DNA of 64,000 bases from G963422445 sp963422445 (GTDB taxonomy: Bacteria; Pseudomonadota; Alphaproteobacteria; Thalassobaculales; Thalassobaculaceae): positions 5,394,001-5,458,000 of the forward strand of contig OY729512.2 of NCBI GenBank assembly GCA_963422445.2, given 5' to 3'. The position numbers and the translations under genes are program-made. The notes beneath the pieces were generated by a model. It ran no database searches, was not told the origin of the DNA, and saw only the letters and a program-made list of their open reading frames with translations. This document shows, piece after piece, positions 27,236-35,614 of the stretch (its first letter is position 1; every line of letters starts with the position of its first letter).

Positions 27236-27924
27236 AACCGATCAAGCATGGCAGCAGCCCAGCGGCCGACCCGTGCCTGATACAGAGTCCAACCGACGAT
27301 ATGCGCCCGACACGGTTGCGCCGCGCCCTGCCCCAGTTGATGCGCTCCATGCATCGTCCAGCGATCGATCATGTCGCGCGTGACCTCTGGATGGAACTGG
27401 GTTGCGACCGCATTATCCCCATAGATGAAAGCCTGATTAGGATAGACATCGCCGGTCGCCAGCAATGTCGCACTATCAGGCACCTCGAAGCCTTCGCGGT
27501 GCCACTGATAAAACATGTCGGACTCAACGAACCAGTCCCGACCGGCCGCGGTCGGACGGATCCGCATAAAGCCGGCCTCGACCAAACCCCGGGGGTGCAG
27601 CGAAACCCGGGCCCCGAGTGCCCGGGCCAGCAACTGGCCGCCGAGACAGAGACCGATAAACGGAATACCGGCTGCCAGCACAGTCGGGATGAAGTTCAGC
27701 TCATTCCTGATACCGTCAATCCCGCAGTCATTGGCACTCATCGGACCGCCGTAGGAAACCACAACGTCGTAAGCGGCGGCGTCCTGCGGCAGGATATCGC
27801 CGGCACAGGGACAACAACGCTCGATTTCAAAGCCGCGGTTGGCGAGCATCACACCGATACGGCCGGTGTCAGATTCACTCTGATGGACAAGCAACAAGGC
27901 TGTACCGGACATGGTCGCCGTCAT
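27226..27924 (-). CDS. Class I glutamine amidotransferase domain protein
   Basis: The 232-residue protein is a stand-alone class I glutaminase domain. The nucleophile elbow is GLCLGGQLLA (catalytic Cys) and the His-Glu pair is QFHPEV; YGGPMSAND is also typical. It resembles GMP-synthase-like amidotransferases that release ammonia from glutamine for an unknown partner. Its ATG overlaps the stop of the upstream nicotinate phosphoribosyltransferase by four bases, so the two are cotranslated. The acceptor reaction is unknown. Confidence 0.88.
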   Translation of the reverse strand: MTATMSGTALLLVHQSESDTGRIGVMLANRGFEIERCCPCAGDILPQDAAAYDVVVSYGGPMSANDCGIDGIRNELNFIPTVLAAGIPFIGLCLGGQLLARALGARVSLHPRGLVEAGFMRIRPTAAGRDWFVESDMFYQWHREGFEVPDSATLLATGDVYPNQAFIYGDNAVATQFHPEVTRDMIDRWTMHGAHQLGQGAAQPCRAHIVGWTLYQARVGRWAAAMLDRLGL

Positions 27925-29120
27925 TTTCGAAGCAGAAATTCGCGGCCGACCTTGACGCGCGCAACTCCGTCATAGTCGACGATGTCAGCGGTTGCATAGG
28001 TTTCGCTCCAATTCTCGGGCAGGAACGAACCAGTACCGATAACGTCGACCGGCACCTCGGCCAAGGCCATGACCCGGCATTTCTCCGGCGTAAACCCGCT
28101 GGACGCGACGATCTTGACGTTGCCGTACCCGGCCCCGTCAAGGGCTTCCCGGAGATGCCAGATTGCCGCAGCCGAGACGCCGGCGCCGATCAGATGACGC
28201 AATTCGCTGTCACTGCGATAACCGCGGATTGCCCTGGTGGCATTCCGTTCGAGCACCGCGTAGGAATTCGCGGTATCAAGGCCTTCGACAAAACGTCCGC
28301 CATGGGTATCGAGCCGGAGCGACAACTGGCCGTCCGCGGCGAAGCCGGGAAACCTGGCACAGACCGCGAGTGCATCGGTCACTTCGCGACCGAAGTAGTC
28401 CACCAAAACCGTCAGGTTCTCACCCGGATGGGTTTCATGGAACATCTCGGAGGCACGCAGGGTCGAGCCGGCATAGCCGATCAACGCATGCGGCATGGTC
28501 CCGTAACCATGTTTCTGACCAAAAAAATGCGCCGTAGCATCGGTTGCATTGCCGATGAAGCCCCGCGCCTGAAATTTCTTCTTCGCCTTGCCGGATCCGA
28601 CGCTGGCGCCGTAGGCCATGAGTTCGCCCATATCGGTGCCGGCACAATGCCGGGCATCCATTGCCAGGAATGCGGTGCGTGGCAGTTCGACACACATGAC
28701 GTAAGCGTTGTAGGCCGCGACGCAGGCTGCCCCGAGCTTCTGCAGAAACTGGGTTTCGATATCGATCAAGTGATAAAGCGACCCCGTCAGCAGGGCGATT
28801 GGCTCGCCTGCGCCGACCCAGGCCCCTTCGCGATACTTGAGATCGATTCCAATACTGACGTTGCGATCGTCAGCAACGCGTTCCAGCCATTCTATAGCCA
28901 GTCGCGGAGCACAGGTGACCGGGCGCCGCATGAACACCGCATAGGTCACGGTGCAATCTCCAAACCGGCCGACGATCTCCTTTGTTCGCAGGAAATACTT
29001 GTCGGTGTAACGTGCCAGATCCTGACTCGCCGGGTGAAAAGCCGTCCGTGGCCCGGCATCATCCTCGCTCGACAGAGTCAGTGCGGCGCTGCTGTCCTCT
29101 GCGCTCATTGCCCGTACCAA
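27921..29120 (-). CDS. pncB: Nicotinate phosphoribosyltransferase
   Basis: The enzyme converts nicotinate and PRPP to nicotinate mononucleotide in NAD salvage. The 399-residue sequence contains YTDKYFLRTKEIV near the N-terminus, the DARHCAG/GYGTMPHALIG motif with the phosphorylated-His region, and the C-terminal VKIVASSGFTPEKCRVMA and GTGSFLPEN phosphate-binding loop. The start could be the internal ATG two codons after MVRAMSAED (Met 5). It overlaps the amidotransferase gene downstream. Confidence 0.88.
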   Translation of the reverse strand: MVRAMSAEDSSAALTLSSEDDAGPRTAFHPASQDLARYTDKYFLRTKEIVGRFGDCTVTYAVFMRRPVTCAPRLAIEWLERVADDRNVSIGIDLKYREGAWVGAGEPIALLTGSLYHLIDIETQFLQKLGAACVAAYNAYVMCVELPRTAFLAMDARHCAGTDMGELMAYGASVGSGKAKKKFQARGFIGNATDATAHFFGQKHGYGTMPHALIGYAGSTLRASEMFHETHPGENLTVLVDYFGREVTDALAVCARFPGFAADGQLSLRLDTHGGRFVEGLDTANSYAVLERNATRAIRGYRSDSELRHLIGAGVSAAAIWHLREALDGAGYGNVKIVASSGFTPEKCRVMALAEVPVDVIGTGSFLPENWSETYATADIVDYDGVARVKVGREFLLRK

Positions 29121-29166
29121 CCCGCCTCGCCGACCGCTTAATCCTGTCTCCTGTGCCGCGATCCGG

Positions 29167-30549
29167 TCAAGACGCCATTGGGACAGCCGGCATGGTCCGC
29201 GCTTCTTTCAGCACGTCGGCAATCATGAATGCCAGTTCCAGGGCTTGCGACGCATTCAGCCGCGGGTCGCAATGCGTATGGTACCGATCCGCCAGCCCGG
29301 CCTCGCTGATTTTCTGGGCGCCGCCCAAGCACTCGGTTACATCCTGACCGGTCATCTCGAAATGCACGCCGCCGGGATGGCTTCCCTCGGCGTGGTGAAT
29401 GTCGAAAAAACTCCTGACCTCGGAAAGAATGCGATCGAACGGCCTTGTCTTGTAGCCGGTCACCGATGTCACAGTGTTGCCGTGCATCGGGTCGCAGGAC
29501 CAGACCACCTTGTGGCCCTCGTCTTCGATCTTGCGGATCAGCGGCGGCAGTTTCTCAAACACCTTGTCGGACCCCATGCGACAGATCAGGGTCAGCCGGC
29601 CCGGATCGTTCGCAGGATTGAGAACGTCAACCAGCCGGATCAGTTCGTCCGGATCCAGACTCGGGCCACATTTCAGGCCGATCGGATTGCCGATGCCTCG
29701 CATGAATTCGACATGAGCGCCGTCCGGCTGACGGGTGCGGTCTCCGATCCACAAGAAATGTGCCGATGTGCTGTACCAGCCCTTGTCGTCGGTAATCGTG
29801 TCGAGTCGGGTCATCGCCTGCTCGTAGCCGAGCAGCAGCGCCTCATGCGAGGTATAGAAATCGGTCTCGCGAAGCTGCTGTACCGAGTCCGGGGTCACGC
29901 CACAGGCGCGCATGAAGCGGAGACATTCGTCGATCCGCCCGGCAAGTTCCCTGAATCGCTCGCCTTGCGGCGAACTCGAGACAAATCCGAGTGTCCAGCG
30001 ATGGACCTCATCAAGATTCGCAAATCCACCCTGAGCGAAGGCCCGCAACAAATTCAACGTCGACGCCGACTGGTTGTAGGCTTTCAGGAGGCGATCTGGA
30101 TCAGGCTGGCGGGTTGCCTTCGAGAACTCGATGCCGTTGACGATATCGCCACGATAGCTGGGGAGTTCGATATCACCCTGAACCTCGGTCGGTTTTGAAC
30201 GCGGCTTGGCGAACTGGCCAGCAAGCCGGCCAACCTTGACGACCGGCACACCGGCCCCGAAGGTCAACACAACGGCCATCTGCAGCAACACCCGAAAGGT
30301 GTCGCGAATATTGTTCGGCGAGAACTCGGCAAAACTCTCGGCGCAATCACCGCCTTGCAACAGGAATGCCTCTCCGGCGGCCACACGCCCCAGCGCCGTC
30401 CGAAGCCGCTGCGCCTCACCGACGAACACCAGCGGCGGGTATCCCGAAATCTCTGCCTCGGCATTAGCAAGGCGCTCGGGTTCGGGATAGTCGGGTATCT
30501 GGCGAATCGGAAACGCGCGCCAGGAATCGGGCGCCCACGACATTGTCAT
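29167..30549 (-). CDS. aroG: Class II 3-deoxy-7-phosphoheptulonate synthase
   Basis: This is the first enzyme of the shikimate pathway, condensing phosphoenolpyruvate with erythrose 4-phosphate. The 460-residue protein is of the plant-like class II type: LLQGGDCAESFAEFS, RMGSDKVFEKLPPLI, VWSCDPMHGNT and the C-terminal HTHCDPRLNASQALELAF metal site. The length is usual for the class. It is a single gene with 46 bases to the next stop downstream and a 180-base intergenic region upstream shared with a divergent MFS gene. Confidence 0.95.
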   Translation of the reverse strand: MTMSWAPDSWRAFPIRQIPDYPEPERLANAEAEISGYPPLVFVGEAQRLRTALGRVAAGEAFLLQGGDCAESFAEFSPNNIRDTFRVLLQMAVVLTFGAGVPVVKVGRLAGQFAKPRSKPTEVQGDIELPSYRGDIVNGIEFSKATRQPDPDRLLKAYNQSASTLNLLRAFAQGGFANLDEVHRWTLGFVSSSPQGERFRELAGRIDECLRFMRACGVTPDSVQQLRETDFYTSHEALLLGYEQAMTRLDTITDDKGWYSTSAHFLWIGDRTRQPDGAHVEFMRGIGNPIGLKCGPSLDPDELIRLVDVLNPANDPGRLTLICRMGSDKVFEKLPPLIRKIEDEGHKVVWSCDPMHGNTVTSVTGYKTRPFDRILSEVRSFFDIHHAEGSHPGGVHFEMTGQDVTECLGGAQKISEAGLADRYHTHCDPRLNASQALELAFMIADVLKEARTMPAVPMAS

Positions 30550-30731
30550 GATGACATCCTCCGGTCATGGTCTGGAGCCTGCTGGCACCATATCTGCATC
30601 GGCGCCGGAGTATTAACAGCGAAAATGCCTACAGTGAAGCAAATCCGGCACACAGCAGGTGAACAGGCATATCGCCAGCGCACCGGCATGGGCCTTTCTT
30701 GTCAGAACCGAACTGACTATGTTGCGCCGCA

Positions 30732-32252
30732 ATGACGACCTACGATTCCACGACAGGACTGCAGAGAACGACTGCGCTGGAAAATGCGGTGGTTCTGGCT
30801 ACCCTGACTCTGGTAACCATGCTCTACGCTATGTCGGTCACCATCGCCAATGTCTCGCTGCCGCAGATCAAGGGAGCGTTGTCGGCGACCACGGACCAGA
30901 TCGCACTCATCGTCACCTTCAACATTATTGCCACCGCCGTTGCGACGCCAATGACCGGCTGGCTGACCGCGCGCTTCGGCCGCCGCAACGTGATGATATG
31001 GGGGGTTGCGGGGTTTACCCTATCGTCTTTCCTTTGCGGAACCGCGACATCGCTGGAGCAGTTGGTATTCTACAGGATCGTGCAGGGTGCCTGCGGTGCC
31101 CCGCTGGTGCCGCTCAGTCAGGCCATCGTCGTTGACACCTATCCGAAAGAGAAGCTCGGCTCCGCCAATGCGATTTTTGGGATGGGCGTGGTGTTCGGGC
31201 CGATCCTCGCGCCGTCGATCGGTGGTTATCTGAGCGAGATCTACAGTTGGCGCTGGGTATTCTTCATGATCGTGCCCTGCGGCATGGTCTCGCTCATCGG
31301 CGTGCTCTTGTTCATCAAGCGCCGCCGTTCCCGACCGTCCGCCTATCTCGACTGGACCGGTTTTCTGGCTTTGTCGCTGTCTGTCGCCGCTTCCCAATTC
31401 ATGCTTGATCGCGGCGAACGCCTCGACTGGTTCGACAACTGGCAGATCATTGTCTGCGCCTGGGTCGCAGTTCTCGGCCTTTACGTGTTCATATCGCACA
31501 GTCTGACCGCCGAACGGCCCTTCCTGAATCCACGGCTTCTGCTGAAACGCAATTTTGTCCTCGGTATCTTCATTGCCTTCGTGTTCGGCATGCTTAACTT
31601 CACGCCGATCACGTTGCTGCCGGCGCTGTTGCAGACGTTGCGCGGTTATCCCGATTCAGTCGTCGGCCTGATACTCGGCATTCGTGGCAGCGGCACGCTC
31701 CTCGGCTTTTTCCTGATGTTCATCGGCGGCGCGCGGATTGATCCGCGATACACGATGCTGACCGGTTTCCTGCTGCAGGGGATATCCGGCTGGTACATGG
31801 CCCAGTTCAGTATCAACCTGACAACATTCGACGTGCTCTGGACGACCTGGCTTCAGGGGCTTGGCATCGGCATGATCTGGGTGCCGCTCTCGATCGTCAC
31901 GTTCAGTCAGCTTGACGAAAACCAGACTGCCGAGGGATCGTCGATTTTTCATCTGGTCCGCAATTTCGGCAGCAGCGTGTTCATTTCGATCAGCTTCGCC
32001 ATCATGATCCGGACCGGTCAGGTCAATTATTCGGAACTGACGGCGAATGCGACACCGCTCAATCCGGCTCTCGACTTCCAGGACTCGCTGTTCACGAGCT
32101 GGTCATTGTCCGGGGCCAATACGCTGGCGGCGTTGAGTGGAGAGATCGGCCGTCAATCGATCATGATCGGTTATCTGAACGCCTTCTATGTGTTTGCGAT
32201 CACGGCATTCGCAGTGTGTCCGTTGTTGTTGCTGGCGAAAACCCGGCGATGA
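30732..32252 (+). CDS. DHA2-family (EmrB/QacA-type) MFS exporter
   Basis: The 506-residue inner membrane protein has about 14 hydrophobic helices. Motif A is visible as GWLTARFGRRN and motif C as GPILAPSIGGYLSEIYSWRW. The C-terminal half has a further long loop before the last helix. The family exports drugs, acids or siderophores with protons. No HlyD-type periplasmic adaptor is adjacent, so it is either a stand-alone pump or has lost its partner. The substrate is unknown. Confidence 0.9.
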   Translation: MTTYDSTTGLQRTTALENAVVLATLTLVTMLYAMSVTIANVSLPQIKGALSATTDQIALIVTFNIIATAVATPMTGWLTARFGRRNVMIWGVAGFTLSSFLCGTATSLEQLVFYRIVQGACGAPLVPLSQAIVVDTYPKEKLGSANAIFGMGVVFGPILAPSIGGYLSEIYSWRWVFFMIVPCGMVSLIGVLLFIKRRRSRPSAYLDWTGFLALSLSVAASQFMLDRGERLDWFDNWQIIVCAWVAVLGLYVFISHSLTAERPFLNPRLLLKRNFVLGIFIAFVFGMLNFTPITLLPALLQTLRGYPDSVVGLILGIRGSGTLLGFFLMFIGGARIDPRYTMLTGFLLQGISGWYMAQFSINLTTFDVLWTTWLQGLGIGMIWVPLSIVTFSQLDENQTAEGSSIFHLVRNFGSSVFISISFAIMIRTGQVNYSELTANATPLNPALDFQDSLFTSWSLSGANTLAALSGEIGRQSIMIGYLNAFYVFAITAFAVCPLLLLAKTRR

Positions 32253-32391
32253 TCGAACCGGGAGGCCGCCGTTTTCAGGGCGAAAGATCGCTTTGGCGCG
32301 GCTCCCGGCGCAACCGCCGAGCAGGCGTTCGACCGATGAGTGAAGAGATTGCCGGGCGAAACCGGGACTTTGCGTACCGGGAGTTCGAGCA

Positions 32392-32688
32392 TTATATCGT
32401 ATCGGGGTCGTTCTCGTCCAATTCGTCCCAACCGTCGGCATTCAGGGAACGGCCCCGGTCCAAGAACACGCGGTGCAGATCGTTCAACGATTTCGCCAAC
32501 CATTCATGCTGGCGCCGCCAATCATCGCGGTGTCCCGGGTCCGCATCGTTGAGATAAATTGTAATACGGCTATCCCGACGATCTGGCAGCTCTTCCCATT
32601 CAAGCAGGCACTCGAAACCGGATTCGATATCCTGACTCTGCTTTTGCGTCTTGACTAACCGGCTGCCGAATGTCTGTCGTAAGGCCAC
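32392..32688 (-). pseudogene. DUF4268 C-terminal domain fragment
   Basis: The minus-strand frame of 98 residues contains LEWEELPDRRDSRITIYLND and DDWRRQHEWLAKSLNDLHRVF, the end of DUF4268 proteins. Those usually carry an N-terminal PD-(D/E)XK-like nuclease domain, which is missing here. There is no credible start, so it is a relic. A second, differently decayed DUF4268 gene lies at 38.3 kb. Confidence 0.6.
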
Positions 32689-32712
32689 AGAGTGCCATGC
32701 AACGAGCTTTGA

Positions 32713-32988
32713 TCACATGGACCCGCAACACGGCATGTGCATGACGAAGGGATCCTGCGCTGCCGCAGGGCGAGAACATCGTTGCCTGAACAAGCCGCCG
32801 GACAGGAGACAGGCCGTACATCGATGCGCTCGATCTGGAGCGCGGCGGAGGACCGAACAGCAAGCCTTCACTGCATTTGCCACATCGGGTTCCTCGCCAC
32901 GCGGTACCCGGATCCCGGTAAGCTCAGCTATCGGCCGCCAATGATGCTCACCAGCGTTACCACCCGACAAGCCAGTGTCGGCCTTCAG
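32713..32988 (-). pseudogene. Possible FGGY-kinase C-terminal relic
   Basis: The minus strand reads LSGGNAGEHHWRPIAELTG, then IRVPRGEEPDVANAVKACC. This resembles the GGG-S-WRQI-AD-G-PV and GAA pattern near the end of FGGY carbohydrate kinases. The upstream part is cut by the MITE-like element at 32,989-33,184. The similarity is weak and judged by eye. Confidence 0.25.
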
Positions 32989-33184
32989 ACACGGTGATCC
33001 CATGCTAAAATTGAGCGCCGGTCGAGCGGTGCTTTGACAACATACAGCTGAAGTCATTTTCACAATTTGGGCGTAAAAAAGCTTGAATCGTCCGAGAAAA
33101 CGGGCTTTTCTTTACTTTTTGGCAAAAAGTCATGTCGCCAAATTCTTGTCATGGACTCGCTGTTTACAGCGTGGGATCATCGTG
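32989..33184 (-). mobile_element. MITE-like inverted-repeat element, family 2, copy 1 (~196 bp)
   Basis: The terminal repeats are CACGGTGATCCCATGCT and, complemented from the other end, CACGATGATCCCACGCT (15 of 17). The flanking 9-bp direct repeat GGCCTTCAG is perfect (32,980-32,988 and 33,185-33,193). The second copy at 60,871-61,065 is in the opposite orientation. There is no coding capacity. It ends 36 bases beyond the mntR stop. Confidence 0.85.
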
Positions 33185-33220
33185 GGCCTTCAGGCTGCGC
33201 CCCTCCCGCCACGATATCTG

Positions 33221-33712
33221 CTACCTCAACCGTGCGGTCATTTCCGCGAACACATGCAACGTTTCATCGCTGACATGGTGCTCGATACCCTCGGCATCGG
33301 CCTCCGCCACCGATGGTGAAATACCGATGGCATGCAGGAAATCCAGGACAATCTTGTGGCGCGCGCGCGACCGCGCTGCCAGAGCCTGCCCCTTGTCGGT
33401 CAGAAAGATCGAACGGTAGGGCCTCGATTCGACGAAGCCATCCTTCCGCAGGCGCTGGATCGTCGCGTTGACTGTCGCGCCGCTGACTCCAAGACAGGAT
33501 GCTAGGTCAACGAGACGGGCTTCGCCGTGAATTTCGATCAGGTCGGAAATCAGTTCGACATAATCCTCCGAAATCTCGGCGCTGTGGTCCTCACGGATAC
33601 GCCTGAACAGGGCTGCCCGATGTCCTGAGTCTTGCAGACCAATGACCGGAAGACCGGCATCAGTGCCGTTTTCGGGTTTTTCTGGTGGTCGCGCCACGAA
33701 CACCCCTTTCAA
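33221..33712 (-). CDS. mntR: Manganese-responsive DtxR-family repressor MntR
   Basis: The 163-residue protein has a winged helix (DLIEIHGEARLVDLASCLGVSGATVNATIQRL) followed by the DtxR dimerisation domain with metal ligands in HKIVLDFLHAIGI and EGIEHHVSDETL. This length and the absence of an SH3 domain fit MntR. It is divergent from the Mn/Zn ABC transporter operon, which it most likely represses when Mn2+ is plentiful. A candidate operator lies between them. Confidence 0.92.
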   Translation of the reverse strand: MKGVFVARPPEKPENGTDAGLPVIGLQDSGHRAALFRRIREDHSAEISEDYVELISDLIEIHGEARLVDLASCLGVSGATVNATIQRLRKDGFVESRPYRSIFLTDKGQALAARSRARHKIVLDFLHAIGISPSVAEADAEGIEHHVSDETLHVFAEMTARLR

Positions 33713-33733
33713 TTCCAGTCTTGCCTACTCACC

Positions 33734-33747
33734 TTAGTCGAAGCTAA
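33734..33747. promoter_or_regulatory. Candidate MntR operator
   Basis: The inverted repeat TTAGTCGAAGCTAA (TTAG-6-CTAA) lies between the divergent mntR and transporter genes, 22 bases before the mntR start. Its position and TTAG/CTAA half-sites suit a DtxR/MntR site. The match to a defined consensus is not verified. Confidence 0.45.
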
Positions 33748-33809
33748 ACTTATCCACGACCCCTAAATTCGGCCGCCGGCCGCAACCAGATAGAGTAGAG
33801 GGAAACACT

Positions 33810-34799
33810 GTGATTGTACGCCATCACCGCCGTCGCCGTCGATGGACACGACTCATGACGTCGTTCCGCATGACGGGACTGGCTGTCTTGTTCGCCATCA
33901 TGACGATCCCGGACGCGGCAGCACGCCTCAGCGTTGTGACCACGCTCTCGCAGATCGCCGACCCGTTGCGTCAGATCGTCGGCGACAGGGCGTCGGTCGA
34001 AAGCCTCATGGGCGAAGGCGTCGACCCCCATCTCTACCGTCCGGTCCGGTCCGACATGCTGCGTCTGGCTCGCGCGGATGTCATCTTCTGGAATGGTTTC
34101 CACCTCGAAGCGCAGATGGCGGAAACCCTTGAGCGCCTCGGTCAGACCCGGACCGTAGTCTCGATTGCCGAGATTCTTGCCGAACAACAGCTCCTGCCCT
34201 GGACCACCGATGCCTTCGATCCGCATATCTGGATGGATCCGACGCTCTGGCGCGTGGCGCTCGAACGCGCCGTCGCCATCCTGCGCCAGCTCGATCCACC
34301 CGGCGCGCCGGTCCTCAACCGAAACGCCGAAGCCTATTTCGCCCGTCTCGAAGCGCTTGACCGCTATGCCGGACAAGCGATTTCGACCATTCCGGACAGC
34401 ACCCGCCTGCTCGTGACGGCGCATGATGCCTTCGGTTACTTCGGGCGCCGTTACAGCCTCGAAGTACTCGGTATTCAGGGCATCAGCACGGAAAGCGAAG
34501 CCGGGCTGCAAGCCGTCGAACAGATGGTCGCAACCCTCGTCGACCGCGCGGTCCCTGCAGTCTTCGTCGAAACCTCGGTCTCCGAACGCAATATCCGGGC
34601 CCTGATCGAAGGGGCTGCCGCGCGCGGTCATACCGTCATGCTCGGCGGTTGGCTGTTTTCCGACGCCATGGGCCGTCCCGGCAGCTATGAAGGCACCTAT
34701 ATCGGAATGCTTGACCACAATGTAACAACCATAACCCGGGCGCTTGGCGGCACTGCGCCAGCGCGTGGTCTGAACGGGACGCTGGCGCATGCTGAATGA
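33810..34799 (+). CDS. mntC: Mn/Zn ABC transporter periplasmic binding protein
   Basis: This is a cluster A-I metal-binding protein of 329 residues with a basic start and a signal segment (MTGLAVLFAIMTIPDAAA). The four metal ligands can be seen: His in GVDPHLYRP, His in FDPHIWMDP, Glu in VFVETSVSERN and Asp in GTYIGMLDHN. This set (His, His, Glu, Asp) is typical of Mn-preferring proteins such as MntC/TroA. It overlaps the ATPase gene by 11 bases. It is the first gene of the operon. Confidence 0.93.
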   Translation: MIVRHHRRRRRWTRLMTSFRMTGLAVLFAIMTIPDAAARLSVVTTLSQIADPLRQIVGDRASVESLMGEGVDPHLYRPVRSDMLRLARADVIFWNGFHLEAQMAETLERLGQTRTVVSIAEILAEQQLLPWTTDAFDPHIWMDPTLWRVALERAVAILRQLDPPGAPVLNRNAEAYFARLEALDRYAGQAISTIPDSTRLLVTAHDAFGYFGRRYSLEVLGIQGISTESEAGLQAVEQMVATLVDRAVPAVFVETSVSERNIRALIEGAAARGHTVMLGGWLFSDAMGRPGSYEGTYIGMLDHNVTTITRALGGTAPARGLNGTLAHAE

Positions 34800-35604
34800 C
34801 AAGATCACGCTGATCGAACGCCTGACCAAACGACCGCGCGGCGCGCTTTCAGCAGCCGATGTTCCGCTGTTTGTGGCCGGTCTTACCGTGGCCTATGGCC
34901 GGCGTCCGGTCCTGTGGAACGTCGACTACGCGTGCCCGGCCGGTGCGATGGTTGGTATCGTCGGGCCGAACGGCGCCGGCAAATCGACATTTCTCAAGGC
35001 CGTTCTCGGACTGGTTCCCAGACTCGCGGGCCATGTCCGAATCTTCGGTGCCGAAACCGGATCTGCTCCACGCCGCATCGCCTATGTGCCGCAGCGCAAC
35101 AGTGTCGATTGGGACTTTCCCGCATCCGCCCTCGATGTCGTGACCATGGGCCTCTACGGCCGTATCGGCTGGCTGCGGCCGGTGCGCCACCGACACCGCG
35201 CCGAGGCGCTGGAATGCCTTGACCGCGTCGATCTCGCAGACCTTGCAAACCGTCAGATCGGGCAGCTTTCCGGCGGCCAGCAACAACGTGTCTTCATCGC
35301 CCGCGCACTCGCCCAAAAGGGCGATATCTATCTGATGGACGAACCGCTTGCCGGCGTCGATGCTGCAACCGAGACCCGGATCATAGCCGTGCTTCGGGAC
35401 TTGCAACGAGACGGCCGAACCGTGCTGGTGGTTCATCACGACCTGTCGACCGTTGGCGATTATTTTTCGCATGTGCTGATTCTCAATGGCCGGGTGCTGT
35501 CGGCAGGGCCAACCGTTGACGCTTTCAACGACACCGCGCTCATCGAAGCCTATGGCGGCAGGCTGGCCAGCGCCACAGCAATGGCCTTGGGCGGCGGCGA
35601 CTAG
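34789..35604 (+). CDS. mntA: Mn/Zn ABC transporter ATP-binding protein
   Basis: The 271-residue ATPase drives metal uptake. Walker A is GPNGAGKST, the signature LSGGQQQR and Walker B IYLMDEPLAGVD; the H-loop is VVHHD. The N-terminal 30 residues are an extension before the core. It sits between the binding protein and the two permeases, 10 bases before the next start. Confidence 0.95.
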   Translation: MLNDKITLIERLTKRPRGALSAADVPLFVAGLTVAYGRRPVLWNVDYACPAGAMVGIVGPNGAGKSTFLKAVLGLVPRLAGHVRIFGAETGSAPRRIAYVPQRNSVDWDFPASALDVVTMGLYGRIGWLRPVRHRHRAEALECLDRVDLADLANRQIGQLSGGQQQRVFIARALAQKGDIYLMDEPLAGVDAATETRIIAVLRDLQRDGRTVLVVHHDLSTVGDYFSHVLILNGRVLSAGPTVDAFNDTALIEAYGGRLASATAMALGGGD

Positions 35605-35614
35605 GCCGACCGCG

